Shown here piece by piece: positions 40,578-49,259 of a DNA stretch of 64,000 nucleotides (its first letter is position 1; each line of letters starts with the position of its first letter). The DNA is taken from NCBI GenBank assembly GCA_964487605.1, contig CAZARU010000013.1:30065-94064 (forward strand). Direction: 5' to 3'. The notes under the pieces are model-generated. The model was not told where the DNA came from and did not search any database. It was given only the letters and a program-made list of their open reading frames with translations. The stretch is from JAJDAH01 sp964487605. GTDB lineage: Bacteria; Myxococcota_A; Polyangia; Polyangiales; Polyangiaceae. The position numbers were made by a program, and so were the translations under genes.

Positions 40578-41231
40578 ATGCGTCCCGAGCAGCCCGCCGA
40601 CCTTCCCCTCGCCCTCGCGCCGAGCGAGCGGGTCGACCCGGAGCTCGAGCAGCTTCCCGCCCCGCGACGACCGGGACGAGCGCTGACGCTCGTCTCGATG
40701 AGCGTGACGGCTGTGGTCTCGCTCCTGCTCGCGTTCCTGCTCTGGAGCCAGGCGGCGTACGCTCTGGTGTCGGGGCCGCCCAAGGAGCTCGGTAATCTCG
40801 CGGAGTTCCAGCCGACGCCGTCGAACGCGAACACGTGGGTGCATGGCGAGGCGCTACTCGGCACCACGGGCGCGGTCCGCTACGGCAGACCGCTCGAGGC
40901 CGACACCTTCCGGCTGGCGCCGGTGGCGGGCAACGACCGTGTCTGGGTGGAGGTCCGCGTGCCGTCGGGTCTGGAAGGGCCCCGCTTCGTGCCCCCGACG
41001 TCCTTCGTGGGGCGCCTGGTTCCGATGAGCACCGCGGGGCTGAAGCACGGTGCGCTGCCCGGGGCGGTCTCCGGCGTGGGTGCCGCGACCGTCCCCGAGG
41101 GCGCGTGGCTCCTGGTGGACGGCGAGGCCCCGTCCACGTCGCGCTGGGCGGTCGCGGTCATCGTGCTCTTCCTGGGTTTCGCGGCGTTCAACGTGTGGGG
41201 CGTCCTGCGCGTCCTGCGACCCGTCCGCTGA
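40578..41231 (+). CDS. Hypothetical two-helix membrane protein
   Basis: A 217-residue protein with one transmembrane helix at about 38-62, a central extracytoplasmic region of about 110 residues, and a second helix at about 187-210. The topology resembles a short loop anchored at both ends. I do not recognise a domain. ATG 40578 follows a 252-base divergent gap with no other clear feature. The next gene begins 9 nt after its stop. Confidence 0.7.
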   Translation: MRPEQPADLPLALAPSERVDPELEQLPAPRRPGRALTLVSMSVTAVVSLLLAFLLWSQAAYALVSGPPKELGNLAEFQPTPSNANTWVHGEALLGTTGAVRYGRPLEADTFRLAPVAGNDRVWVEVRVPSGLEGPRFVPPTSFVGRLVPMSTAGLKHGALPGAVSGVGAATVPEGAWLLVDGEAPSTSRWAVAVIVLFLGFAAFNVWGVLRVLRPVR

Positions 41232-41240
41232 GGCATCCAG

Positions 41241-42386
41241 GTGCCGGGTCGAAGGCGATCGCGTCGCGAGGCCGACGTCGTGGTGGTCGGCGGCGGGGTG
41301 ATGGGCTGCGCGTGCGCCTGGGAGCTGGCTCGCGCCGGCCATCGGGTCGTGGTCCTCGAGCGAAGCGTTCCGGGCGCGGAGGCGTCGAGCGCGGCCGCCG
41401 GGATCCTGGGAGCGCAGCTCGAGGCTCAGCGGGACGGCCCGATGCTCCGGCTGTGCGTGGCGAGTCGCACGCTGTGGCCGAAGTGGGCTCGCACCCTCAC
41501 GCGTGCGACGGGAATCGACGTGGAGCACCGCAGCTGCGGGGCCATGGAGGTGGCGACGACGCGCGCCGCGCGACGTCACCTGGCCGCGCGGGCTCGCTGG
41601 CAGCGCAAGCTCGGCCTCGACGCCCGGAGCATCTCCGCGGAGCGCGCGCGCGCCGTGGAGCCTGCGCTGGGTCCCTGCACCGGCGCGCTGCTCCTCGCCG
41701 ACGACGCTCGCGTCGATCCTCCTCGCCTCCTGCGCGCCCTGCACGTCGCCGCCCTGCGCGCCGGCGTCGAGTTCCGGACGGGCGCGTACGTTCGACGCGT
41801 CGTCGTCACGGACGGCGCGGCGCGAGGCGTCGAGCTCGAAGGCGGTCAGGCCGTGACGGCCCGACAGGTCGTCGTCGCCGCCGGGAGCTGGACGACGCTC
41901 GTCGGTGGGCTGACGCTCGCGAAGGACGCCGTCACCCCCGCGCGCGGCCAGATCGTCGAGCTCGTTTCTCCCGCACCAGTGGTCTCGCGCGTCGTCGCCG
42001 GCAGCGGGTGCTACCTCGTTCCGCGAGACGACGGCCGCACGCTGGTGGGTTCGACCCTGGAGTTCGTTGGGTTCGAGCGCGACGTGACGGCCCGTGCCGT
42101 CCGCGACCTGTTGACGGCCGCCGTCGAGATGGTCCCGGCGCTCGCCGACGCCTCCGTGAGTCGGACGTGGTCGAGCTTCCGTCCCTACACGGTCGACGAG
42201 CTGCCCCTGATCGGACCGACCGACGTACCCGGACTGACGCTGGCCACCGGCCACTACCGGAACGGAATTCTGCTGGCGCCGGTCACGGCGCGCATCGTGT
42301 CGGCCGTCGTGCGCGGCAGGACTCCGCCCGCGGACCTCGAGGCGTTCTCGACGCTCCGCGCGTCGGCAGCGCGACGCAAGGACTGA
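41241..42386 (+). CDS. thiO: Glycine oxidase-like FAD-dependent oxidoreductase
   Basis: The 381-residue protein has the FAD Rossmann motif VVGGGVMGCACAWELARAG (15-33) and the DAO-family layout. The C-terminal RPYTVDELPLIGPTDVPGLTLATGHYRNGILLAP is diagnostic of the ThiO / glycine oxidase group. ThiO oxidises glycine to the imine used for the thiazole of thiamin, but no other thiamin gene is nearby. Related sarcosine or D-amino-acid oxidases remain possible. The GTG start at 41241 lies close behind the previous gene. Confidence 0.85.
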   Translation: MPGRRRSRREADVVVVGGGVMGCACAWELARAGHRVVVLERSVPGAEASSAAAGILGAQLEAQRDGPMLRLCVASRTLWPKWARTLTRATGIDVEHRSCGAMEVATTRAARRHLAARARWQRKLGLDARSISAERARAVEPALGPCTGALLLADDARVDPPRLLRALHVAALRAGVEFRTGAYVRRVVVTDGAARGVELEGGQAVTARQVVVAAGSWTTLVGGLTLAKDAVTPARGQIVELVSPAPVVSRVVAGSGCYLVPRDDGRTLVGSTLEFVGFERDVTARAVRDLLTAAVEMVPALADASVSRTWSSFRPYTVDELPLIGPTDVPGLTLATGHYRNGILLAPVTARIVSAVVRGRTPPADLEAFSTLRASAARRKD

Positions 42387-42474
42387 CGGCGCCGGACGCA
42401 CCGCACGCTTCCCCCGCGGCGCGTCGCCCGAAAGTTCTTGATGCACCGCGCCCGCCACGGGAGGTTCGGGCGGC

Positions 42475-42936
42475 ATGGTGAACGTCACGCCCGTCGCGTG
42501 GGTGAAGAGCTCGCGCACCGAGCCCATCGACGACGCCTGGGGCGCCGTGAGCACGCGCATCGAGCTCGACCCGGCCTACCCGGACGACGCCCTCGACGGG
42601 CTGGACGGGTTCAGCCACGTCGAGGTGATCTTCCTGTTCCACCGGGTGACGCAGGACGAGATCGTCACCGGCGCGCGACACCCGCGCGGCAACCGGGACT
42701 GGCCCGCGGTGGGCATCTTCGCGCAGCGCGGGAAGGGCAGGCCGAACCGGCTCGGGCTGACCACCGCGCGGCTCGTCGCGCGGGAGGGGCGCACTCTGAT
42801 CGTGCGCGATCTCGACGCCATCGACGGGACGCCGGTCCTCGACCTCAAGCCCGTGATGCGCGAGTTCTTGCCCCGCGGCGACGTGCACCAGCCCGAGTGG
42901 GCCTCCGAGCTGATGGCGCGCTACTGGGAGGGGTGA
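42475..42936 (+). CDS. trmO: TrmO/TsaA-type tRNA methyltransferase
   Basis: A 153-residue protein with the TsaA/YaeB/TrmO fold: LDGLDGFSHVEVIFLFHRV, RHPRGNRDWPAVGIFAQRGKGRPNRLGLT and LDLKPVMREFLP. In E. coli TrmO adds the methyl group of m6t6A in tRNA-Thr using SAM. This protein is shorter and lacks the C-terminal extension of the E. coli enzyme, as many bacterial homologues do. Confidence 0.88.
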   Translation: MVNVTPVAWVKSSRTEPIDDAWGAVSTRIELDPAYPDDALDGLDGFSHVEVIFLFHRVTQDEIVTGARHPRGNRDWPAVGIFAQRGKGRPNRLGLTTARLVAREGRTLIVRDLDAIDGTPVLDLKPVMREFLPRGDVHQPEWASELMARYWEG

Positions 42937-42948
42937 TCGCCGCCCGGC

Positions 42949-43158
42949 TCACGGCACGAACGACACACCCGATCCGTCTCCCGGCCCGTCCAGCTCCGAG
43001 CCGCCCCAGAGCAGAATCTCGCGCCCCGTGAACACCGAGACCGCGGTGGTGCGTGGAGGCTCACCGGGCAGGGCGTCGATCGTCTGCCAGCGCGCGGCGC
43101 CGTGTCCTTCGCTCGCACCCGTGCTGTCTTCGGTCCAGTGCGCTCCACTCCACCTCAC
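42949..43158 (-). pseudogene. Kelch-repeat gene remnant
   Basis: A 69-residue frame on the minus strand (GTG 43158) contains a single, good kelch blade signature: AARWQTIDALPGEPPRTTAV, FTGREILLWGG. Normal kelch proteins have five to seven such blades and a signal peptide. Here the frame stops soon after the GG and has no partner blades in the flanking 130 bases. It is most likely what is left of a deleted gene. Its strand is opposite to both neighbours. A real short protein is less likely. Confidence 0.45.
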
Positions 43159-43292
43159 AGCATCGCCGGCTTCCCGCTTCCGCGCGTCACCCGGATGGGT
43201 GAGCGACGGGCTCGCTGGAAGAGCGAGGCCTCTTGCCCCCCCGCCGTCCGCCCGCTTGTGCGGGACAGCGCCCTCATCGAGACTACGCGCCC

Positions 43293-44333
43293 ATGCCGGT
43301 CACCTACCGCCAGGCGGGCGTCGACATCGACGCCGGAGACGCGCTCGTCGAACGCATCAAGCCGGCCGCCGACCGCACGCGGACGCGCTTCGTCCTGGAC
43401 GGCATCGGGGGCTTCGCGGGGCTGTGCGCCGTCCCGCCCGACGTCGAGGACCCCATCCTCGTCAGCGGCACCGACGGGGTGGGCACGAAGCTGAAGCTCG
43501 CGTTCGCCACCGGGCGGCACGACACCATTGGCCAGGACCTGGTGGCCATGTGCGTGAACGACGTGGTGACGACCGGCGCTCGTACCCTGTTCTTCCTCGA
43601 CTATTTCGCGTGCGGAAGGCTCGACGTGGACGTCGCCGCGAGCGTCATCGGTGGGATCGCGAAGGGGTGCGAGCTGGCGGGCTGCGCGCTGCTCGGTGGC
43701 GAGACCGCCGAGCTGCCCGACATGTACCCCGAGGGCGAGTACGACCTGGCCGGGTTCGCCGTCGGGATCGTCGGCAGGAAGTCGCTGCTCGGTCGCGACC
43801 GCGTCAGGGTCGGCGACGCGGTGCTCGCCGTGGCGTCGAGCGGCCTGCACTCGAACGGGTACTCTTTGGCGCGCCACGTCCTGGAGAAGCAGCTCGGGCT
43901 CCCGCTGGCGCAACCCGCGGAGGGGCTCGAGAAGACCCTGGGCGACGTGCTGCTCGAGCCGACCAGGATCTACGCCCGAGCCGTCGCGCAGCTCTCGACG
44001 GCGCTCGGAGCCGAGCTGCACGCGCTGTGTCACGTCACCGGCGGCGGGATCCCGGGAAACCTCCCGCGCGTCCTTCCGGACGGAACGCTGGCCCGGCTGC
44101 GCCCCATCACCTCGCGTCCCGCCATCTTCGATCTCATCGCCCGTGGAGGTCCCGTCGAGGAGGACGAGATGCTCCGGACGTTCAACGTCGGCGTCGGCCT
44201 CATGGCCGTGGTGGACGCGAGAGCGGTCGATCGCGCCGTGGCCGCGCTCGAGGACGCGGGCGAACGGGCGTGGATCGCCGGGGAGATCGCCGCGAGCGCC
44301 GCGGACGCCCCGGCGGTCGTCGAGTTCCGATAG
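43293..44333 (+). CDS. purM: Phosphoribosylformylglycinamidine cyclo-ligase
   Basis: At 346 residues it matches PurM. Key motifs are LVSGTDGVGTKLKLAF (57-72), MCVNDVVTTGARTLFFLDYFA, LLGGETAELPDMY and HVTGGGIPGNLPRVLP. It closes the imidazole ring in step five of purine synthesis (FGAM to AIR). ATG 43293 is chosen because TYRQAGVDIDAGD is the standard N-terminus. purN starts 12 nt after the stop. Confidence 0.98.
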   Translation: MPVTYRQAGVDIDAGDALVERIKPAADRTRTRFVLDGIGGFAGLCAVPPDVEDPILVSGTDGVGTKLKLAFATGRHDTIGQDLVAMCVNDVVTTGARTLFFLDYFACGRLDVDVAASVIGGIAKGCELAGCALLGGETAELPDMYPEGEYDLAGFAVGIVGRKSLLGRDRVRVGDAVLAVASSGLHSNGYSLARHVLEKQLGLPLAQPAEGLEKTLGDVLLEPTRIYARAVAQLSTALGAELHALCHVTGGGIPGNLPRVLPDGTLARLRPITSRPAIFDLIARGGPVEEDEMLRTFNVGVGLMAVVDARAVDRAVAALEDAGERAWIAGEIAASAADAPAVVEFR

Positions 44334-44345
44334 CATCCCGCTGCG

Positions 44346-44978
44346 GTGAAGAAGCTGGACATCGGCGTCCTCGTCTCCGGCTCGGGGACCAACCTCCAGG
44401 CGATCCTCGACGCGATCGCCCGGGACGAGCTGCCGGCCGTCGTGCGACTGGTGCTCTCGAACAAGAGTGACGCCTTCGCGCTCGAGCGCGCGCGCGCGGC
44501 GGGAGTCCCGACCCGTGTCCTGTCGCACCGGGACTACGCCGATCGCGAGGCGTTCGATGCCGCCATGGTGGAAGCGCTGCGAAGCGCCGCGGTGGAGTGG
44601 GTGGTCCTCGCCGGGTTCATGCGGCTGGTGACGCCGGTCTTCCTCGGGGCGTTCCCGTGGCGCGTGATCAACATCCATCCCTCGCTGCTCCCGGCCTTTC
44701 CGGGCGTCCGCGCCGTGGAGCAGGCGCTGGCGTACGGGGCGAAGGTCACGGGGTGCACGGTGCACCTGGTGGACGAAGGCACGGATACTGGCCCGGTGAT
44801 CCTGCAGCGCGCCGTCGCCATAGGAGAGCACGAGACGGCCGAAGCGCTCCACGAGCGCCTCCACGCCGAAGAGCACGTGGCGCTCGTGGCGGCGTTGCAG
44901 CTCGTCGCCGCGGGGCGCCTGGTGGTCGTGCCGGGAGCAGCGAACCTGCGGGCCACGGTGAGGGTGCTCCCGGAATGA
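44346..44978 (+). CDS. purN: Phosphoribosylglycinamide formyltransferase
   Basis: The 210-residue protein has VLVSGSGTNLQAILDAI at the start, VINIHPSLLPAFPG with catalytic N109 and H111, and VDEGTDTGPVI with D147. These are the three conserved catalytic residues of GAR transformylase. It uses 10-formyl-THF for step three of purine synthesis. GTG 44346; the stop overlaps the next ATG by 4 nt. Confidence 0.98.
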   Translation: MKKLDIGVLVSGSGTNLQAILDAIARDELPAVVRLVLSNKSDAFALERARAAGVPTRVLSHRDYADREAFDAAMVEALRSAAVEWVVLAGFMRLVTPVFLGAFPWRVINIHPSLLPAFPGVRAVEQALAYGAKVTGCTVHLVDEGTDTGPVILQRAVAIGEHETAEALHERLHAEEHVALVAALQLVAAGRLVVVPGAANLRATVRVLPE

Positions 44979-46540
44979 CGCGCTGGTACGACGTCGTCGT
45001 CATCGGTCGCTCCCTCGGCGCGCTCACCGCTGCGGCGCTGCTCGCGCGGCGCGACTTCCAGGTGCTCGTCCTCGGGAACGTGGGGCGGCCGGCTTCCTAT
45101 CGATTCGAGGGGCGCGTGCTCAGGCGACGGTGCTTCACGCTGCTGGCCGGATCGTCACCCGCGTGGGAGCGAATACTGGTCGAGCTGGCGCAGAGCCAGA
45201 CGTTTCGCCGCCGCGCGACGCCGATGAGTCCGATGTTCGCGATGCTCTCGGAGGGCCGACGGGTGGAGGTACCCCCGGACGTCGATCTCTTCTCGCGGGA
45301 GGTGGACCGCGAGTTCCCAGAGGTGCGCCAGGTGGTGGACGAGCTGTACACCACGTTCGCGCACGTCAACGCCTCGGTGGACGACGCTTTCGAAAAGGAC
45401 GCGGTGTGGCCGCCGGGCACGTTCTGGGAGCGCGTGGAGACGGGGCGCGCCGCCGCGAACCTTCCGCTCACGGGTCGGGCCGCCGAGACGGACCTTCTGG
45501 CGAAATTCCCCGCCGGCCATCCGTTTCGCGACCTCGCCGCGGTACCAGCGCTCTTCGCCAGCAACGCGTCGGTCCCGGGCGATCAGCTCCCCGCCCTCGC
45601 GCTCGCGCGCCTGCACGGAGGATGGACCCGCGGCGTGAGCGAGCTGGAGGGCGACGCGGACGAGATGGAGGAGTTCCTCATCCAGCGCATCGAAGCCCAC
45701 GGTGGCGTCTGCACGCTCGACAGGCGGGCGACGTCGATCGTCGTCAAGCGCGGAGCCGTGGCCGGCGTGCTGGAAGACGGCGAGGAGGACCCGGTCGGCA
45801 CGAGCATCGTCGTCGCGGACTGTACGGGCGAGAAGATCGCGGACCTCACGGGCGGCGAGGGGATCACGAAGGCGGCGAGGAACGAGTGGCCCCACCTGAC
45901 GGCTGGCGCTGGTCGCTTCGTCGTGTCGGTCGCCGTCGCATCCGACGGGCTGCCGGGACCCTTGCCGAAGGAGTCGTTCTTCGTCCCGGCCCGGGGAGCA
46001 CGTCCCGATCCCCGCCGGCCGGTCGTCCACGTACAGCGCGTCAAGCCCAGGAGTCGCGGCGACGGCGCGCCGCTCGACGGGGAGGCGCTCCTCGTCGCCG
46101 AGACGTTGCTTCCCACCCGCGGCGCGCTGACCCTGCTCGAGGCTCGAGAGGCGGTCCTGTCCACGCTGCGCGAGCACCTGCCGTTCCTCGACGAGCACCT
46201 CCGCGTGGTCGACTCGCCGCACGACGGGCTCCCCCTCTACGAAATCGTGGACGGCCGCCGACGCCTGATCGACCGAATGCACGTTCCGGAGTCGAGCGCG
46301 GGAGCCGAGCCCCTCGCCTGGCAATACTCGGTCGATCCGCCGGGCTTCCTGGGGGTGTCCGGTGAACCGATCCGGGGGCCCGTTCCGGGCACTTACCTGG
46401 TCGGCACCACGGTGCTGCCGGGGCTCGGTCAGGAGGGCGAGCTGCTCGCCGCGCTCGGCGCGGCCAGGATCATCACGCGGAGGGACAAGAAGCGGCAGAA
46501 AATGCGGCGGCAGATGTGGAGCCGCGTCGAGACCGGATGA
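44975..46540 (+). CDS. FAD/NAD-binding oxidoreductase, phytoene-desaturase-like
   Basis: The 521-residue protein begins with a Rossmann dinucleotide site (VVVIGRSLGALTAAALLARR) and ends with VPGTYLVGTTVLPGLGQEGEL, similar to the C-terminal FAD contact in phytoene-desaturase-type and CrtI-like enzymes. The first glycine of the usual GxGxxG is kept but the second is Ser. The substrate is unknown, and no carotenoid gene is in the window. It overlaps purN by 4 nt. The C-terminal 20 residues are strongly basic. Confidence 0.75.
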   Translation: MTRWYDVVVIGRSLGALTAAALLARRDFQVLVLGNVGRPASYRFEGRVLRRRCFTLLAGSSPAWERILVELAQSQTFRRRATPMSPMFAMLSEGRRVEVPPDVDLFSREVDREFPEVRQVVDELYTTFAHVNASVDDAFEKDAVWPPGTFWERVETGRAAANLPLTGRAAETDLLAKFPAGHPFRDLAAVPALFASNASVPGDQLPALALARLHGGWTRGVSELEGDADEMEEFLIQRIEAHGGVCTLDRRATSIVVKRGAVAGVLEDGEEDPVGTSIVVADCTGEKIADLTGGEGITKAARNEWPHLTAGAGRFVVSVAVASDGLPGPLPKESFFVPARGARPDPRRPVVHVQRVKPRSRGDGAPLDGEALLVAETLLPTRGALTLLEAREAVLSTLREHLPFLDEHLRVVDSPHDGLPLYEIVDGRRRLIDRMHVPESSAGAEPLAWQYSVDPPGFLGVSGEPIRGPVPGTYLVGTTVLPGLGQEGELLAALGAARIITRRDKKRQKMRRQMWSRVETG

Positions 46541-46587
46541 AGCGAAGGAGTGTCCAGGCCCCCGCCCCGTCGGCTATCCTCCGGTGG

Positions 46588-47745
46588 ATGAGACGCGCCC
46601 TGGTCGCTGCCGCCGCCGCGCTGGTGTTCTCGCTCGGCGCAGGCCCCGCTCTGGGCGCGGAGGGACGAATTCAGGTCCTGTCCGTCGTCAGCGACTCCGC
46701 GTTCACCGAGGCGCAAGCCCTCACCGTCGCCCTGAAGCGCGCCGCCAGCCGGGCCGGCTGGGAGCTCGACGAGGGAGACTACTCGCTCGAGGTCATGGCA
46801 GCGTCCTTCGGTTGCCCCGAGCCTCCGGACGACCCGTGCCTCAAGAAGATCGCGGGCCGCATCAAGTCGGACCACTTCATGTGGGGAACGCTGGAGAAGC
46901 AGGGCAAGGAGCTCGTCGCCACGCTCCGGCTCTGGCAGGGCGGAAAGAACGCCCGCGAGACGACGGTGAGGTACCCCTCCAACCTCACCGATCCGAGCGA
47001 CGACGCGTTGATCGCCGTTGCGGCGAAGGCGGTCACCAACCTGTCGGGCTCGGCGCCTGGAACGGTGGTGATCGTCGCCGGGAAGCTCGACGGCGAGGTG
47101 TTCGTGGACGGAGAGCTCGTCGGAAAGCTCGCCGCGGGGCGCGCGGAGCTGGAGCTGCCCGCGGGGAAGCACGAGATCCTGGTGAAGACCGAGGGCTACC
47201 GGGACGCGCAGGGGTCCGTGACGGTGATCGCGGGGATGAGCGTGGAGCTTCCGCTGGACCCGGCGAAGCCGACCGCAGCCGGCGAGGGCAGCGCCGCTTC
47301 CGACGGCGGCGGCGCGCCGGATTCGAGCGGCGGAACCAACGTGCGCCGGATCGCCGCCTACTCGGCCCTGGGCCTCGGCGGGGCGTTCGCCGTGGGGGGC
47401 GTGGTTTCGATGCTCAAGGTCAACTCCATCAACAACGACAAGTCGTTCGACGATTACCGCCGCGGCTTCTCGAGCAACCGGGACGTGTGCAAGGAGGCCG
47501 AGAAGGGCACGCCATCGCCCCGGGCAGGCGCGGCCTCCGCGTCGGAGGCCGCGGACTTCTGCTCGTCGGCGTCCACGGCGACGACGTTGCAGTTCGTCTT
47601 CTTCGGGCTCGCAGCCCTCGCGGGCGGCGCGGGAACGTACCTGCTGCTCACCGAGCCGAAGCAGGAAGCGGCAGCCCGACACGTGAACGTCCTCGCTGGC
47701 GTGGGCCCGGACGGCGGCGAGATGCGGGTGCGCGTCGCCTTCTGA
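46588..47745 (+). CDS. PEGA-domain protein with two C-terminal membrane helices
   Basis: A 385-residue protein with a signal peptide (cleavage near LGAEG), a mixed domain (about 18-150) and a PEGA unit (about 160-215: GEVFVDGELVGKLAAGRAEL, AGKHEILVKTEGY). A Gly/Ser linker leads to two hydrophobic helices around a 60-residue loop with two Cys, and the end is RVRVAF. This layout matches the protein at 25624-26649. An ATG at 46537, overlapping the previous stop, is an alternative start but gives a longer basic N-terminus. Confidence 0.78.
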   Translation: MRRALVAAAAALVFSLGAGPALGAEGRIQVLSVVSDSAFTEAQALTVALKRAASRAGWELDEGDYSLEVMAASFGCPEPPDDPCLKKIAGRIKSDHFMWGTLEKQGKELVATLRLWQGGKNARETTVRYPSNLTDPSDDALIAVAAKAVTNLSGSAPGTVVIVAGKLDGEVFVDGELVGKLAAGRAELELPAGKHEILVKTEGYRDAQGSVTVIAGMSVELPLDPAKPTAAGEGSAASDGGGAPDSSGGTNVRRIAAYSALGLGGAFAVGGVVSMLKVNSINNDKSFDDYRRGFSSNRDVCKEAEKGTPSPRAGAASASEAADFCSSASTATTLQFVFFGLAALAGGAGTYLLLTEPKQEAAARHVNVLAGVGPDGGEMRVRVAF

Positions 47746-47757
47746 TCGGCTCGTGGC

Positions 47758-48306
47758 GTGAGAATCGTCGCTGGAGCGCTGCGCGGCAGGCGACTGTTCG
47801 CGCCGCGGGGTTCGGCGACCCGGCCGACGGCCGACCGCGTGCGGCAGGCGCTGTTCGACGTCCTGGGCGACGTGTCGGGCGCCGTCGTGCTCGACCTGTG
47901 GGCGGGCACGGGAGCGCTCGGCCTCGAGGCGCTCTCGCGCGGCGCCCGCACGGCCGTCCTGGTGGAGTCGGCAAGGCCCGCGCGAGAAGCCATTTCCAGA
48001 AACGTGCGCGCGCTCGGCCTCGAGGCACGTGTCACCCTGATGAGCTCCACCGTCGAGCGTGCCGCGCCGCGCTTGGCGCCGCTCGGCCCCTTCGATCTCG
48101 TCTTCGCGGATCCCCCCTGGGACGACTGGCAGACGGCCGTCGCCGCCCTGACCACGCTGCTCGGAGCCCTCGCCGTCGCCCCGGAGGGCCGCGTCGTGGT
48201 CGAGCACGCGGCGACCGAGCCAGCGCCAGAGCTTGCGGGCTACACCGCCGCGGACCGCCGGCGCTGGGGCGGCACCCGAGTGGCCATCTTCACCCGCGCT
48301 GCGTGA
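47758..48306 (+). CDS. rsmD: 16S rRNA (guanine966-N2)-methyltransferase
   Basis: A 182-residue protein with the RsmD N-terminus MRIVAGALRGRRL and RPTADRVRQALFDVL, the SAM site VLDLWAGTGALGLEALSRGA and the catalytic DPPW motif (VFADPPWDD). It methylates G966 in 16S rRNA. The GTG start lies 12 nt after the PEGA gene stop. Confidence 0.95.
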   Translation: MRIVAGALRGRRLFAPRGSATRPTADRVRQALFDVLGDVSGAVVLDLWAGTGALGLEALSRGARTAVLVESARPAREAISRNVRALGLEARVTLMSSTVERAAPRLAPLGPFDLVFADPPWDDWQTAVAALTTLLGALAVAPEGRVVVEHAATEPAPELAGYTAADRRRWGGTRVAIFTRAA

Positions 48307-48367
48307 ACGGACGTTCGGGGGCGGAGCCAGCGAGAACGACCCTTGTCCTCTCGCGGGGTTCAGCCGC

Positions 48368-48373
48368 TATAGT
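48368..48373 (+). promoter_or_regulatory. Possible -10 element (TATAGT)
   Basis: TATAGT sits 32 bases before the ATG of the AgmX-like gene. TTGTCC at 48343-48348 could be the -35, but the spacing of 19 is long. It is the best sigma-70-like box I saw in an intergenic stretch of this window. Confidence 0.35.
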
Positions 48374-48405
48374 AGGCGGCCCCGCCACCGGCGGCCCACC
48401 CGACG

Positions 48406-49008
48406 ATGCCGACCTCCCCCCCCTCCACCGCCGCGCCACCGCCTTCGAAGGGCGGCAGCGGCCCCCTCATCGGCGCGATCGTCGTCATGCTGCTCCTCAC
48501 GGGCGGCCTCATCGTCTGGAAGGTCTCCGGGGGCAAGGAGACGGCGACGCCGACCCAGCCCCCGAAGGCGGTGGCCACCACCGCGGCCCCTGTGTTCGAG
48601 GAACCCCCCCCACCCCCGCCCGAAGTGAAGGTCGAGGACGCGGGGAAACCCACGAAGGTGGTCCGGGGCGGCGGAAAGTTCGTCGGGGCAGACCCGTGCT
48701 CGAAGGAGTGCGCCGGGACCGCACCGGCAGCCCTTCGCTCGGCGCTCCAGGGCCGCGCGGGTCAGTCTCGCCGCTGCTACGAGCGCGCGCTCCTGCAGAA
48801 TGCGACCCTCGAGGGCAGGCTCACGGTGTCGGTCCGCGTCGGCCCCACGGGCGCCGTGTGCGGTTCGTCCATCGCGTCGAACTCCCTGGGTGATCCGGCG
48901 GTTGCCAACTGCGTCCTCGGCGTGTTCCGCTCCGGGACGTTCCCGGCGCCCCAAGGGGGTTGCGTCGACACGCAGGTTCCGATCAACTTCGTGCCCAGGA
49001 AGAACTGA
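48406..49008 (+). CDS. AgmX/PglI C-terminal (TonB-like) domain protein
   Basis: A 200-residue protein with a Pro/Ser cytoplasmic start, one transmembrane helix (about 20-45) and a Pro-rich periplasmic linker. The C-terminal domain (about 105-195) has RRCYERALLQNATLEGRLTV, VGPTGAVCGSSIASNSLGDP and VLGVFRSGTFPAP. This TonB-like module occurs in myxobacterial gliding and energy-transduction proteins such as AgmX and PglI. Here it stands alone, without FHA or TPR parts. A role transmitting force or energy across the periplasm is inferred. Confidence 0.87.
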   Translation: MPTSPPSTAAPPPSKGGSGPLIGAIVVMLLLTGGLIVWKVSGGKETATPTQPPKAVATTAAPVFEEPPPPPPEVKVEDAGKPTKVVRGGGKFVGADPCSKECAGTAPAALRSALQGRAGQSRRCYERALLQNATLEGRLTVSVRVGPTGAVCGSSIASNSLGDPAVANCVLGVFRSGTFPAPQGGCVDTQVPINFVPRKN

Positions 49009-49259
49009 TGCTCCGAGTCTTCGCCACGCTCGCCGTCGCTTCGATCGCCAGCTCGAGCGCTCTGCTCACCGGCGGGTGCAGCTCCGACGGAGCCACGGCC
49101 GTCTGTCCGGAGCTACCCCTCTACAATCCGCACGACATCGACGCCGCGTTCAAGCCCGACATCCGCGCCGCCGAGCTCGCCGCGATCGACGCGGGCTGCG
49201 CGACGCGACGCGGGGACGCAGAGTCCGTGCGACCCAGTGACGGCGGCAAGGGCGACTGA
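49008..49259 (+). CDS. Small lipoprotein
   Basis: An 83-residue lipoprotein with Cys24 (LLTGGC). The mature peptide is only about 60 residues long and mostly acidic, with a possible disulfide between its other two cysteines. Start and previous stop share one base, and it overlaps truA by 23 nt. Function unknown. Confidence 0.65.
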   Translation: MLRVFATLAVASIASSSALLTGGCSSDGATAVCPELPLYNPHDIDAAFKPDIRAAELAAIDAGCATRRGDAESVRPSDGGKGD

